Source: a virus. Taken from it: a stretch of DNA of 35,417 nt. The stretch covers positions 1 to 35,417 of the IMG/VR virus record IMGVR_UViG_3300028883_000537, one strand, 5' to 3'. The notes under the pieces were generated by a model, which did not search any database, had not been told where the DNA came from, and was given only the letters and a program-made list of their open reading frames with translations. Shown piece by piece: positions 1-7,495 of the stretch; the stretch's first letter is position 1; every line of letters starts with the position of its first letter. Position numbers and translations under genes: made by a program.

Positions 1-148
1 AAGTGAGAAGAAATGAAGTTCAAAAAAAAAAGGAGTGTATGATAGGTTATACAGATTTTTCAAAAAAAGTTTTTTATCTCGCCTATTGACTTTTTATATA
101 ATATTGATTGCCCTAAGTTATATTAGCTTAAATAATGGTGGAATCGTA
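1..148. repeat. Terminal overlap, left copy
   Basis: This segment recurs at the right end of the window and is identical except that its A-run has 10 A where the right copy has 9. This indicates a circular molecule cut open at an arbitrary point inside an operon. The extra A here breaks the reading frame of the small membrane gene that crosses the junction, so the left copy is the more likely one to hold an error. Confidence 0.9.
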
Positions 149-229
149 GTTGACTTAATTTGTTTATTTTTAGTGGTTAAGTACATTTATATATTTGGTT
201 ATACAGAGTCCAAAAGGTGGGGTAAATGA
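35..229 (+). CDS. Small two-helix membrane protein (junction-spanning gene)
   Basis: The protein is hydrophobic, with two likely membrane helices at about residues 13-30 and 38-55 of the 64-residue GTG version. The GTG start used here is probably not the real one, because its GGAG sits directly against the GTG. In the right-hand copy of this segment the A-run is one base shorter, and an ATG at 35283 then reads in frame (MKFKKKGVYDRL...). That ATG overlaps the upstream stop as ATGA and has a GGAAGTGA ribosome-binding site. The true product is therefore probably 71 residues. The gene overlaps the following glycosyltransferase start by 4 bases, so the two are translationally coupled. I do not recognise a family. 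Confidence 0.75.
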   Translation: MYDRLYRFFKKSFLSRLLTFYIILIALSYISLNNGGIVVDLICLFLVVKYIYIFGYTESKRWGK

Positions 230-1266
230 AAATATTATACTGTGGTTCTGCTAAGTCCGTTCTTGTCAAGCAATGGTGCGATGAGTTTGTTAAGAGAGGA
301 CATGAGGTATATCTTATGACATTCCATGCTGTGCTTCATGATTTTAATGGCACAAAAATAATTAAAGTTCCGACTTTTAATGGTCTTGGTAGGTTAATTA
401 GATGGTATAAAATTATTAAAGCTATAAGATCCATCAAACCAGATGTGATTCATGCTCATTCTCTACAGACTTATGGTATTATCCCTGCTGTGTTTTATAA
501 GTTTACTGGTAAAAACATTTTCTCAGTTGTGGATTGCATGGGTTCGGACATAGGTGAGACCACTCAAGATAAGCCAGAACTTAAGAAAAAGAACAATTAT
601 ATTTTTAGGTATGTTGATCTTGTGACTGTTAAGGATAGGTTTGCTCAGGCTAGGGTCTATGAGTTAGGCTGTAACCCACAGAAAACTATGATTCGCCCTT
701 CCTTTGCTGAGTTTAATGCTTTGACTTTACACACCAAAAAACAGAAAAATTCATTTATTTTCCTAAGGAGATTTGAGGATAAGTACAAGTCTACTAATTT
801 ATTTGAAGTTATTAAAAAAGTTGTTCAAGCCATTCCTGATGCGAAGTTCATTTTTGCAAAGAGATATGGTTGGCAGAGTTTGTACTCTATTTTAACTGAG
901 CATAACTTGACTAGCAATATAGAACTTATAGAAACTGATCATGCTACAATCCAGAAGTATCTCGCAAAGGCTAATATTTATTTTGACACATTCTATTCTA
1001 CCAACTTAGTTTATGGTCATGGGCATGGCACTACCACTATTGAGGCAATCTTTTCAGGCTGTAAGTTAGTCCTACCTGATAGAGATGAGTATAATGATTT
1101 TATGTGTGAGACTTATAAACATGGTGATATGTCTGATCTTGCTAATGCATTAATTACAACAACTAAAAAAAGAAATGACATTATAATGATATATAATAAG
1201 AAGAATAATAAAAAATATATAATGGATAAATTTGAAAAAATTTATAAACAAGGATGGTGGAAATAA
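226..1266 (+). CDS. GT4-like (group 1) glycosyltransferase
   Basis: This 346-residue protein has a GT-B fold layout. The N-terminal Rossmann half opens with MKILYCGSAKS and contains the DVIHAHSLQTYG strand and loop typical of group 1 transferases. The C-terminal half carries the family's nucleotide-sugar signature around GTTTIEAIFSGCKLVLPD, with the conserved Glu at about residue 273. Such enzymes are cytoplasmic and move a sugar from a nucleotide donor to a lipid, glycan or protein acceptor. The start is set by the ATGA overlap with the gene before it, with GGTGGGG upstream. The last 35 codons are much richer in A than the rest. Together with the epimerase upstream and a second GT4 gene downstream it suggests a glycan modification cassette. 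Donor and acceptor cannot be read from sequence. Confidence 0.88.
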   Translation: MKILYCGSAKSVLVKQWCDEFVKRGHEVYLMTFHAVLHDFNGTKIIKVPTFNGLGRLIRWYKIIKAIRSIKPDVIHAHSLQTYGIIPAVFYKFTGKNIFSVVDCMGSDIGETTQDKPELKKKNNYIFRYVDLVTVKDRFAQARVYELGCNPQKTMIRPSFAEFNALTLHTKKQKNSFIFLRRFEDKYKSTNLFEVIKKVVQAIPDAKFIFAKRYGWQSLYSILTEHNLTSNIELIETDHATIQKYLAKANIYFDTFYSTNLVYGHGHGTTTIEAIFSGCKLVLPDRDEYNDFMCETYKHGDMSDLANALITTTKKRNDIIMIYNKKNNKKYIMDKFEKIYKQGWWK

Positions 1267-1386
1267 ATGAAGTTATGGTTGATACTTGTTCTGTGCATTA
1301 TGTTTGCACCAATTATATTACTTTATTTATATATTAAATGTCGTATGCTTGTGGATAAAAGAAGACAAAAAAGAGTGTTTGGTTAA
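1267..1386 (+). CDS. 39-residue single-span membrane peptide
   Basis: The ATG follows the glycosyltransferase stop directly (TAAATG). The product has one hydrophobic helix at about residues 3-24 followed by a strongly basic tail (KRRQKR), which predicts an N-out, C-in orientation. The upstream AAGGATGG is a plausible ribosome-binding site. Position between two coupled genes supports a real gene, but there is no family assignment. Confidence 0.6.
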   Translation: MKLWLILVLCIMFAPIILLYLYIKCRMLVDKRRQKRVFG

Positions 1387-1397
1387 GTGGTGGAATA

Positions 1398-2786
1398 ATG
1401 TTAAAGATTAATAAAATTTATAATATGGATTGTATTGAAGGTATGAAACAATTAGGAGACAATTCAATAGATTCAATTGTAACTGACCCCCCTTATGAGC
1501 TTGGTTTTATGGGTAAGAAATGGGATAATTCAGGTATTGCTTACAATGTAGAGCTTTGGAAAGAAGCATTTAGATTATTAAAACCAGGAGGTCATTTACT
1601 TAGTTTTGGTGGTACTAGGACTTATCATAGAATGGCTTGTGCAATTGAAGATGCAGGTTTTGAGATACGAGACCAGATACAATGGATTTATGGTTCTGGA
1701 TTTCCTAAGAGTTTGAATATAGGTAAAGCTATTGATAAAAATGGTGGTAATCAGTTAAATTGGTTTATTCCATATATTATTGAAGTTGCAAAAGAAAAAG
1801 GAATTACTAAAAAACAATTAACAGACTTATTTCCATCTAAAAATGGTAATCCAACTGGTTGGTTATATAATAAAATAAAGTGTCAAAATATAACTATTGA
1901 ACAATATAATAAAATAAAAGATTTTTTAGAATTACCATTTACAAGTTTAGAAGAAGCAGAAAGAGAAGTAATTGGTAAATCTAAAACTAATAAAACAGTA
2001 TATCAAAGAATAGGTTCTGATAATGAGGGTGGGGAAATAGATATTACTGCACCTGCAACAGACCAAGCAAAGCAATGGGATGGTTGGGGAACTGCTTTAA
2101 AACCTGCACACGAGCCTATTGTTGTAGCACGAAAACCATTAGCAGAGAAAACTGTTGCAGAGAATGTCTTAAAGTATGGAACTGGTGGAATTAACATTGA
2201 TGAGTGTCGGATTAGAACAACTGATAAAGATTTAAATAATATAATTAAAAAAAATAATAGTTTTGGTAATGTGAATAATAAAGAGTATGATGGAATTCAT
2301 TTTGTAAATACAAACAGAAATATTAAAGTAAATCTTCAAGGAAGATTTCCTTCAAATGTAATTCACGATGGTAGTCAAGAAGTTATTAGTTTATTAGGAG
2401 AACCTCAGAGATTTTTTTATTGTGCTAAGGCGAGTAAATCGGAACGAAATAAAGGACTTGAAGGGTTTGAAGATAAACAAAAAATATTTAATGGTCAATC
2501 TGATAAATCTAGTGAAGATATGAAAGATGTTGAAAAAAGATTTACAACAGAACCAACAAAAAACAACCACCCAACCGTAAAACCATTAAAGTTAATGGAA
2601 TACTTAGTAAGGCTTGTAACTCCTAAAGATGGTGTTGTATTAGATCCATTTATGGGTTCAGGCACAACCGGAATTGCTGCAAAGTCCCAAGGATATAACT
2701 ATATAGGTTTTGATATGACTGAAGAATACTGTAAGATAGCAGAAGCAAGAATTAAAAGTGTAGAAAGACAAAAGAGGTTGTTTTAG
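1398..2786 (+). CDS. Beta-class DNA methyltransferase (N6-adenine or N4-cytosine)
   Basis: This 462-residue protein has catalytic motif IV, DPPY, at residues 30-33 and the SAM-binding motif DPFMGSGTT near residues 416-424. Motif IV before motif I is the beta-class order of amino-methyltransferases. NHPTVKPLKLMEYLVRL before motif I is typical of the family. The middle, about residues 115-195, holds a helix-rich insertion that may help target recognition. It starts at an ATG preceded by GGTGG. No restriction endonuclease gene is nearby, so it looks like an orphan enzyme, which viruses commonly use to escape host restriction or mark their own DNA. Its codons are richer in A and T than those of the flanking glycosyltransferases, suggesting a different origin. 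Confidence 0.93.
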   Translation: MLKINKIYNMDCIEGMKQLGDNSIDSIVTDPPYELGFMGKKWDNSGIAYNVELWKEAFRLLKPGGHLLSFGGTRTYHRMACAIEDAGFEIRDQIQWIYGSGFPKSLNIGKAIDKNGGNQLNWFIPYIIEVAKEKGITKKQLTDLFPSKNGNPTGWLYNKIKCQNITIEQYNKIKDFLELPFTSLEEAEREVIGKSKTNKTVYQRIGSDNEGGEIDITAPATDQAKQWDGWGTALKPAHEPIVVARKPLAEKTVAENVLKYGTGGINIDECRIRTTDKDLNNIIKKNNSFGNVNNKEYDGIHFVNTNRNIKVNLQGRFPSNVIHDGSQEVISLLGEPQRFFYCAKASKSERNKGLEGFEDKQKIFNGQSDKSSEDMKDVEKRFTTEPTKNNHPTVKPLKLMEYLVRLVTPKDGVVLDPFMGSGTTGIAAKSQGYNYIGFDMTEEYCKIAEARIKSVERQKRLF

Positions 2787-2799
2787 GGTGGTGCTTGAT

Positions 2800-3864
2800 A
2801 TGAAGAAGCTAGTAATGTGTGTTTGGAATGATTTTGACAAGGATGATAGAGTAAGAAAAAAAGCTTATTCTTTATCTAAGAAGTTTAAGGTCGTTGTTAA
2901 GTCTGTATGTAAAGCCCCAAAGCCACAGCATGTTCGGATCATCTCACCTACACTCTTGGTTGAATACTACTGGGTTACCAAAGCCAGAAAGCACAGCCCT
3001 AGGTGGTTCTTCTATAGACTTATTGCTAACAAAGAGTTCTGGATTGATAAGGTTGAACCCGCTGATGTCTATGACTGTAATGACCCTGACACCTTAGTAG
3101 CTGGTGTGATTGCCAAAAAGAGGTATGGGTCTAAGCTAGTCTATGACTCACATGAATACTGGGCTAGGACAATGCGGAAGGAGGCTACTCTTTATTATAC
3201 TTTATATTCTTATATCGGCAATTTCTTACAGTACATCAGAGAACTGGCTTATTATAAGTATGCAGATAGAATCATCACAGTCTCCAAGTCCATTCAAGAA
3301 ATTTATAAAAATAAGTACAATAAGCCAACATATTTAATTTATAATTATTCTAATTATAATAAAGACAAAGTCCTACCATTTAGTCAGAGAAAGAATATTG
3401 TGGTATTCCTTGGTGGAAAGGTAAGGGTCGGTGTGTCTAAGCACTTCAAGTTATTCAATGAGCTTGGGTTCAAGGTGTTTGTTATTGGTGTGAACGGTTC
3501 TTCTAAGGGTGTGTTCTATACTGGCTTCCTAACCAAGGAAGAATACAGAGTGATTATGCGTGAGTGCATTCTTGGTTTCTATGCACCTGAGAACACCTGC
3601 AAAAACATATACTATTCTATGCCTAATAAGATATTTGAGTATATACAGTCTGGGCTACCAATTGTGGTGAATAACATGAAGGACATGTCTGGGTTTGTGA
3701 GTGATAATAAGCTGGGTTATGTCTTTGACAAGTCAATTAGTAAGTACCATTTACTAAGCACAATTAACCAGGATTACATTTATGATAACTTAAAAAAAGC
3801 AAAAAAGAAGTTTAGCTGGGAGAGCCAAGAGCCAAATCTATTCAAAATCTATAAATTTAACTAA
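2800..3864 (+). CDS. GT4-like (group 1) glycosyltransferase
   Basis: This is a second GT-B enzyme, 354 residues from the ATG at 2800. That start is preferred over the in-frame GTG at 2788 because GGTGGTG lies six bases before the ATG. The N-terminal half has the YDCNDPDTLVAGVIAKK and YDSHEYW segments seen in group 1 transferases. The linker has ITVSKSIQE, and the C-terminal half has the donor-site signature MPNKIFEYIQSGLPIVV with its conserved Glu. It lies 13 bases after the methyltransferase. Known role of the family: transfer of a sugar from a nucleotide or lipid donor. Inference: it works with the other glycosyltransferase and the epimerase on one glycan. Confidence 0.88.
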   Translation: MKKLVMCVWNDFDKDDRVRKKAYSLSKKFKVVVKSVCKAPKPQHVRIISPTLLVEYYWVTKARKHSPRWFFYRLIANKEFWIDKVEPADVYDCNDPDTLVAGVIAKKRYGSKLVYDSHEYWARTMRKEATLYYTLYSYIGNFLQYIRELAYYKYADRIITVSKSIQEIYKNKYNKPTYLIYNYSNYNKDKVLPFSQRKNIVVFLGGKVRVGVSKHFKLFNELGFKVFVIGVNGSSKGVFYTGFLTKEEYRVIMRECILGFYAPENTCKNIYYSMPNKIFEYIQSGLPIVVNNMKDMSGFVSDNKLGYVFDKSISKYHLLSTINQDYIYDNLKKAKKKFSWESQEPNLFKIYKFN

Positions 3865-3866
3865 CC

Positions 3867-3881
3867 GAAACCCTTATAAAC
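3867..3881 (+). promoter_or_regulatory. Archaeal promoter (BRE plus TATA box)
   Basis: A TTATAAAC box is preceded by the purine-rich CGAAAC, which fits BRE followed by TATA. A start site about 25 bases downstream would give a short leader carrying the GAGGTG of the next gene. It separates the glycosyltransferase operon from the small-gene run after it. Confidence 0.6.
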
Positions 3882-3930
3882 ATTTCTATCCATAATATAT
3901 GTATATTTAAAAAAAATGAGGTGTTTGAAA

Positions 3931-4083
3931 ATGAATTTAGAAAAAATAATGTATGGTGAAAGAAAAGCAAAAAAAGTTGAGGAGTTAAGACTAAATCTGG
4001 CAAGTTCTTTTTATAAAGGTGCACTTATGTCTGATTTCGCAAAAGTTTATGCTGGTAAGGACATTGCTTTTGAGGTTAAATAG
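3931..4083 (+). CDS. 50-residue hypothetical protein
   Basis: It starts at an ATG with a strong GAGGTG seven bases upstream and its own promoter. The product is charged and predicted helical (MNLEKIMYGERKAKKVEELR...), with no membrane span. I do not recognise it. Size and position as first gene of a run of small genes suggest a small regulator or adaptor, without direct evidence. Confidence 0.6.
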   Translation: MNLEKIMYGERKAKKVEELRLNLASSFYKGALMSDFAKVYAGKDIAFEVK

Positions 4084-4092
4084 TGAATAGAT

Positions 4093-4290
4093 ATGGGAGA
4101 TAAACATAAATCTGTTATAGTGTCATTAATATTACTGATATTATATATAGCTTTATTATACAAGCCACATACCATTATTGAGTTTATAATTTATACGGTG
4201 TTATTTATGGTTGGTCATTCTTTCAATTTTATTTTAAATAGAAAAATGTTTTTCTTAGAAAAGGATGTGAGTAGATATGGGGTTAAATAG
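4093..4290 (+). CDS. 65-residue two-helix membrane protein
   Basis: Two hydrophobic helices lie at about residues 7-23 and 27-46, followed by a charged tail. The GTGAATAGAT upstream matches the ribosome-binding site of the next two genes almost exactly. It overlaps the next gene by 14 bases. No family recognised. Confidence 0.6.
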   Translation: MGDKHKSVIVSLILLILYIALLYKPHTIIEFIIYTVLFMVGHSFNFILNRKMFFLEKDVSRYGVK

Positions 4291-4564
4291 AGATAGTGTA
4301 TTACCACTTATACTTGTGATAATTATAATAATCATAGGTGTTTTAATTGGGCTTACTTCTTATAATGTAGATCTTAGCAAAAACCGTGCTTGTATGGAAC
4401 TAGGCTATGACCACTACGCCACATACAACTCTGAATATGTTTGTGTTGATGAGTCTGGTAATAAATATTTTGTAGAAATGGAACCAGTTGCTAGTCCACG
4501 ACTTACTATTGAATATGAAGCCCATGAGATAACCATTGGTTATGTTAGGACAGTAGGTGAATAG
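4277..4564 (+). CDS. Single-span membrane protein, C-GYD-C family, copy A
   Basis: An N-terminal helix at about residues 9-28 (LPLILVIIIIIIGVLIGLTS) anchors a short exported domain with CMELGYD and then YVCV. The same arrangement, Cys, a few residues, GYD, then a Tyr- or His-rich stretch and a second Cys, occurs in the next gene and in the gene at 33512. The two Cys may form a disulphide outside the cell. This is the shortest and most divergent copy. Function is unknown. Confidence 0.68.
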   Translation: MGLNRDSVLPLILVIIIIIIGVLIGLTSYNVDLSKNRACMELGYDHYATYNSEYVCVDESGNKYFVEMEPVASPRLTIEYEAHEITIGYVRTVGE

Positions 4565-4566
4565 AT

Positions 4567-4908
4567 ATGGGTAAAATAAAACAAAAAGAAATATTTATTT
4601 TATTAATCTTATGGGTTGCACTTTCATGTGTGGTTGCTGCATGTTTTTATAATTATAACATGAACATCAAGGCTAACTGTGAAACACTTTATGGTGCTGG
4701 GTATGATGCTGAGTTAATTAATTTGTATGAATATTATCCTGATTTAATTATTGATTCTGCCTTAGGGGTTGAGCATTATGAGTGTGTTATCACCCTTAAT
4801 AATCATGAGAAATATGGTCTAAGAGGAATTTATTATGATAAATTAAATAGTGATTATGTTGGTGAGTGGATTAGCCTTGCCAGAAATAATCAAATAATAG
4901 GTGATTAA
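4567..4908 (+). CDS. Single-span membrane protein, C-GYD-C family, copy B
   Basis: It has an N-terminal membrane helix at about residues 9-28 and an exported domain of about 80 residues. The domain contains C-x(3)-YGAGYDAEL, YYP and then HYECVI. These match the 33512 protein closely (C-x(5)-LGYDTNL, YYP, YLHCKI), so the two are paralogues. GGTGAATAGAT precedes the ATG, the same site as in the neighbour upstream. The last 8 bases overlap a zinc-ribbon gene. No known family recognised. Confidence 0.68.
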   Translation: MGKIKQKEIFILLILWVALSCVVAACFYNYNMNIKANCETLYGAGYDAELINLYEYYPDLIIDSALGVEHYECVITLNNHEKYGLRGIYYDKLNSDYVGEWISLARNNQIIGD

Positions 4909-5041
4909 TATTTATTTTATATGTCCAATCTGTAAAACAAAAAACCACACTGAAATAGCAGTTAATGGTAAGATTATATTTAGTAACTGTGTAAGGTGTG
5001 GATATAAAGTAGGGCATTCCAAAGAATATTTTAAGGATTGA
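4901..5041 (+). CDS. 46-residue zinc-ribbon protein
   Basis: Two CxxC pairs, CPIC and CVRC, are spaced 18 residues apart in a 46-residue product, a classic zinc ribbon. No ATG is available. Possible starts are the GTG at 4901, inside the end of the previous gene, or the ATT at 4910, which sits five bases after GGTGA. Small zinc ribbons in archaeal viruses usually bind nucleic acid or partner proteins, but that is family-level inference. Confidence 0.6.
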   Translation: MINIYFICPICKTKNHTEIAVNGKIIFSNCVRCGYKVGHSKEYFKD

Positions 5042-5052
5042 AATAGAAAATC

Positions 5053-5068
5053 TTAAATATAAATTAAA
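5053..5068 (+). promoter_or_regulatory. Putative TATA box
   Basis: TTAAATATAAATTAAA resembles the TATA core before the capsid-like gene on the other strand. Transcription would start about 20 bases before the ATG of the following gene, leaving its AAAGGTGA in the leader. Confidence 0.5.
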
Positions 5069-5106
5069 ATACTTAACAAAAAATAAAAAAAAAAAGGTGA
5101 AAAAGA

Positions 5107-5445
5107 ATGAATGAAACAGAACAAACAAAAATATATTATGACAAAACTGACCTGAAGGACATCCCTGAGCTTTTACCGGCAAAAGTTACTAAGATTGTTG
5201 TTAAGACTGCGCTTGAGATTTTTAAGGATGAAGCAAAGGACAAGGATCAGAAGTTGTTCTATATAGAGTTTAATAATGCACAGTATGATATTACTGGGAA
5301 CACAGTCTTCACATATTTCAATAAAGCTGAAGTTCCAAAAAAGAGCCACTTCGGTAAGTTCATTGCTAAGTATGAGAAGCTAGAAGAAGGCATGGAAGTT
5401 AGCATTATACAGAATGATAAGAACTTCTGGAAGATACTAATCTGA
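5107..5445 (+). CDS. 112-residue hypothetical protein
   Basis: It has a strong AAAGGTGAAAAAGA ribosome-binding site and its own TATA box. The product is soluble and probably beta-rich, with alternating hydrophobic strands (LFYIEFNN, YDITGNTVF) and ending FWKILI. The strand pattern with a basic stretch could fit a small OB-like nucleic-acid-binding fold, but no diagnostic motif is present. It begins a run with the next two genes; the third encodes an acidic-tailed protein, a combination seen around some single-stranded-DNA-binding proteins. That is a weak inference. Confidence 0.65.
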   Translation: MNETEQTKIYYDKTDLKDIPELLPAKVTKIVVKTALEIFKDEAKDKDQKLFYIEFNNAQYDITGNTVFTYFNKAEVPKKSHFGKFIAKYEKLEEGMEVSIIQNDKNFWKILI

Positions 5446-5459
5446 GGGAGTGATTAATT

Positions 5460-5699
5460 TTGCCATCAACCATACTAAATAAGTACAAATCATTTACTGA
5501 TAACAGGGAATTCAGCAGTAAGACAATCAAACAAAAAGAAGCCTTAAGGAGATATATCAAGAGATTCAATAGTAAATGTTATACCTTTGATGACTTGTTT
5601 TTCTTGCATGTGGTGTGTGGTGGGGACACAAAAAAGTTTTACCAAAATTTAAAAAATAAACACGAGGTGTATAATAAATGGAAGAACCAAAAAAAATGA
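5460..5699 (+). CDS. 79-residue basic hypothetical protein
   Basis: It starts at a TTG preceded by GGGAGTGAT; no upstream ATG is in frame. The product is helical and strongly basic (KTIKQKEALRRYIKRF) with two Cys. The tail overlaps the next gene by 22 bases. Basic charge suggests nucleic-acid contact. No family recognised. Confidence 0.6.
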   Translation: MPSTILNKYKSFTDNREFSSKTIKQKEALRRYIKRFNSKCYTFDDLFFLHVVCGGDTKKFYQNLKNKHEVYNKWKNQKK

Positions 5700-6181
5700 T
5701 TACCGAACTGATAGGTAGTCTTAAAGAAATAACATCTGAGTTAGAAATAATTGAAGGTATGATGGGTACTAATGCTTTATTGCAGAGACCACTGGAAACA
5801 CTGAATCTAGTTCAGCTTAGGTTATATGATACATTTGAGAATTTTAATCAGATGTATAGAGAAGCAGAGCAATATTTCTTGGAACTAAAAACACAAGTAG
5901 AAGATACTCAGATTACAAACAAGAAGAAAATAGAGAGTATAAAAACCGAACCAACTGAACCAGTAAAACAGGATATAGAAGTGAGACCAGCTGATGAGGA
6001 TATTGCTGATACAGATGCAAAGAACATTGATGCAACAGAGAAGATACAAGAAGTTAATGAGGATGCCACAATCACAAACAAATCAGACACTAAGCCTAAA
6101 GACCTAGATGATGACGAATATGATGATGACTCCGATGAGGATGATGACTTTATAAGTGAAATCAAGAACAAAATGAAGTGA
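5678..6181 (+). CDS. Acidic-tailed coiled-coil protein
   Basis: The 167-residue product has a helical, coiled-coil-like N-terminal part to about residue 85. A low-complexity Glu/Asp/Thr linker follows, then a very acidic segment (DDDEYDDDSDEDDDF) just before the short basic end SEIKNKMK. Acidic tails recruit partners or mimic DNA in many replication and anti-defence proteins, but neither role is shown here. GAGGTG lies nine bases before the ATG. Confidence 0.65.
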   Translation: MEEPKKMITELIGSLKEITSELEIIEGMMGTNALLQRPLETLNLVQLRLYDTFENFNQMYREAEQYFLELKTQVEDTQITNKKKIESIKTEPTEPVKQDIEVRPADEDIADTDAKNIDATEKIQEVNEDATITNKSDTKPKDLDDDEYDDDSDEDDDFISEIKNKMK

Positions 6182-6191
6182 GGTGTCTTTT

Positions 6192-6395
6192 ATGACTGAG
6201 ATTGATATTGATGCAGAAGTAAGGAAGTCTATAATTGCCAACCAAAAGATTAGGTTTCCTACTGCTGAACAGATTGCGTCTGTTAAGACAAATGCCTTAC
6301 TTCTTGGGCTAAAGATAATCACATTAAAGGCTGGTGAGTCAATTAAGAACGATGAGAACTCTAAGTTTGTGTTTGAGTTCAGGAGAGTGAAGTAA
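6192..6395 (+). CDS. 67-residue hypothetical protein
   Basis: The ATG at 6192 is preferred over the in-frame GTG at 6183 because GAGGTG is then six bases upstream. The product is soluble and mixed helix-strand (MTEIDIDAEVRK...). It follows the acidic-tail gene by 10 bases. I do not recognise it. Confidence 0.6.
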   Translation: MTEIDIDAEVRKSIIANQKIRFPTAEQIASVKTNALLLGLKIITLKAGESIKNDENSKFVFEFRRVK

Positions 6396-6397
6396 CC

Positions 6398-6700
6398 ATG
6401 AAAGAAGAAAAAAAGAAAGAACTGCTTACTTACTTTGTTGAGAAGTCCAAGTTGATGACTAAGAAATGGTCTTGTGATAACCTACTTAAGACCACTAAAG
6501 AACTTGGGATGGTGAACACCATTGCGGTTGTGATTATGGCGGTGCTTACTCTATTCACATTCAAGAGTGCATCAGCACCCTTCTTTCTTGGGGGTTGCAT
6601 GTTCTTCCTGGTTGGCTGGATTGTGTGTGTGATCAACACCAAGAGACTCAAGAAGGAATGCAAAAAAATAAACATGGAGCTAAACAAGATTGATAAGTGA
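6398..6700 (+). CDS. 100-residue two-helix membrane protein
   Basis: A charged N-terminal region of about 38 residues is followed by two membrane helices (about 39-57 and 61-80) and a basic tail, giving both ends in the cytoplasm. It begins two bases after the previous stop, with GGAGAGTGA upstream. Its composition is more balanced than that of the neighbours downstream. Function unknown. Confidence 0.65.
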   Translation: MKEEKKKELLTYFVEKSKLMTKKWSCDNLLKTTKELGMVNTIAVVIMAVLTLFTFKSASAPFFLGGCMFFLVGWIVCVINTKRLKKECKKINMELNKIDK

Positions 6701-6706
6701 TGCTCT

Positions 6707-6880
6707 ATGATTAGAACACAACTCACTGTGGGTTTTAGTAAAGGTGATGTTCCGCTTGTGTTTGACACACAAGCCCAGGCATATCATGAAATGAAGTTGT
6801 ATAGGCGATTTGGGTTCAGGGTATCACTTAGATACCTTGATACCAGAAAGCATATCCCAAAGAGAAAAAAGTGGGTATAA
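6707..6880 (+). CDS. 57-residue basic hypothetical protein
   Basis: AAGTGATG precedes the ATG. The product (MIRTQLTVGFSKGDVP...) ends in a cluster of Arg and Lys (RKHIPKRKKWV) and has no membrane span. No family recognised. Confidence 0.55.
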   Translation: MIRTQLTVGFSKGDVPLVFDTQAQAYHEMKLYRRFGFRVSLRYLDTRKHIPKRKKWV

Positions 6881-6894
6881 AGAAGTGATAAAAA

Positions 6895-7266
6895 ATGAAT
6901 AAAGAGGAATATAATGTAAGATTTTCAACAGAGAATCCTGATAAAGTAAAAAAGATATTAGATAGTTTAGAATGTAAATCTAAAGAGGAGTTAGACACTA
7001 TTATCAGAAATATACATGAGACATATTTAACTGAAATGAATAAAGATATAAGATTTTGGGTGAGTATGTTTGATTATTGTAATCATATTAAATATTTAGA
7101 CATATCTAAAAAAGAACCTAAAATGTTTATTACATCTAATATTGAATTTTTAGAATTTATAGAGGATTTAAAGAAAAAGATAAATTATTTAGATGTTATT
7201 AGTGTTAAGGATACAGTCAAAGCCATTAAAGAATTAGACAAAGAAGGTGTGAAAAATGAAAGATAA
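6895..7266 (+). CDS. 123-residue helical hypothetical protein
   Basis: The product is charged, predicted helical and has no membrane span. AAGTGATAAAAA precedes the ATG. Codons are strongly biased to A and T, unlike the two genes before it. It overlaps the next gene by 11 bases. No family recognised. Confidence 0.6.
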   Translation: MNKEEYNVRFSTENPDKVKKILDSLECKSKEELDTIIRNIHETYLTEMNKDIRFWVSMFDYCNHIKYLDISKKEPKMFITSNIEFLEFIEDLKKKINYLDVISVKDTVKAIKELDKEGVKNER

Positions 7267-7492
7267 GAAATATAAATTAACTGTTGAATATTATATAATA
7301 ATGTTTCTATATAGTTTTATTATGTTATTATTTTTAATAAATTTTTATTTTCAAAATAAGATTAATTGGATGATAGATGTTTTTTTTGTGGGATTAGTAT
7401 TAGGTATAATTATGCATATAGTTTTAAAAAGTATATTCAAAGAACCAATTACTGAAATTATAGAAAATAAAAAGGTGATTAAGTATGGATGA
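7256..7492 (+). CDS. 78-residue two-helix membrane protein
   Basis: Helices lie at about residues 12-30 and 38-56, followed by a soluble tail ending EIIENKKVIKYG. The DNA coding for that tail is copied further downstream. AAGGTGTGAAA precedes the ATG, and the stop overlaps the next start. Function unknown. Confidence 0.62.
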   Translation: MKDKKYKLTVEYYIIMFLYSFIMLLFLINFYFQNKINWMIDVFFVGLVLGIIMHIVLKSIFKEPITEIIENKKVIKYG

Positions 7493-7495
7493 AAA
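7453..7495 (+). repeat. 43-base direct repeat, copy 1
   Basis: The segment covers the last codons of one gene, the AAGGTGATTAAGT ribosome-binding site and the ATG GAT GAA start of the next. It matches the segment 283 bases downstream with a single mismatch, 34 of its bases being an unbroken match. Confidence 0.9.

Noticed and set aside
1-148. Direct terminal repeat of a linear genome
   Set aside because: The repeat lies inside coupled genes on both sides and restores an uninterrupted gene when joined, which favours circularity; a linear genome with redundant ends is not fully excluded.
4871-5182. 103-residue minus-strand frame over the zinc-ribbon region
   Set aside because: Phe-rich translation of AT-rich antisense DNA, without ribosome-binding site, opposite to the direction of all neighbours.
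5908-6171. 87-residue Ser-rich minus-strand frame
   Set aside because: It is the antisense reading of the acidic tail codons; the Ser run is an artefact.
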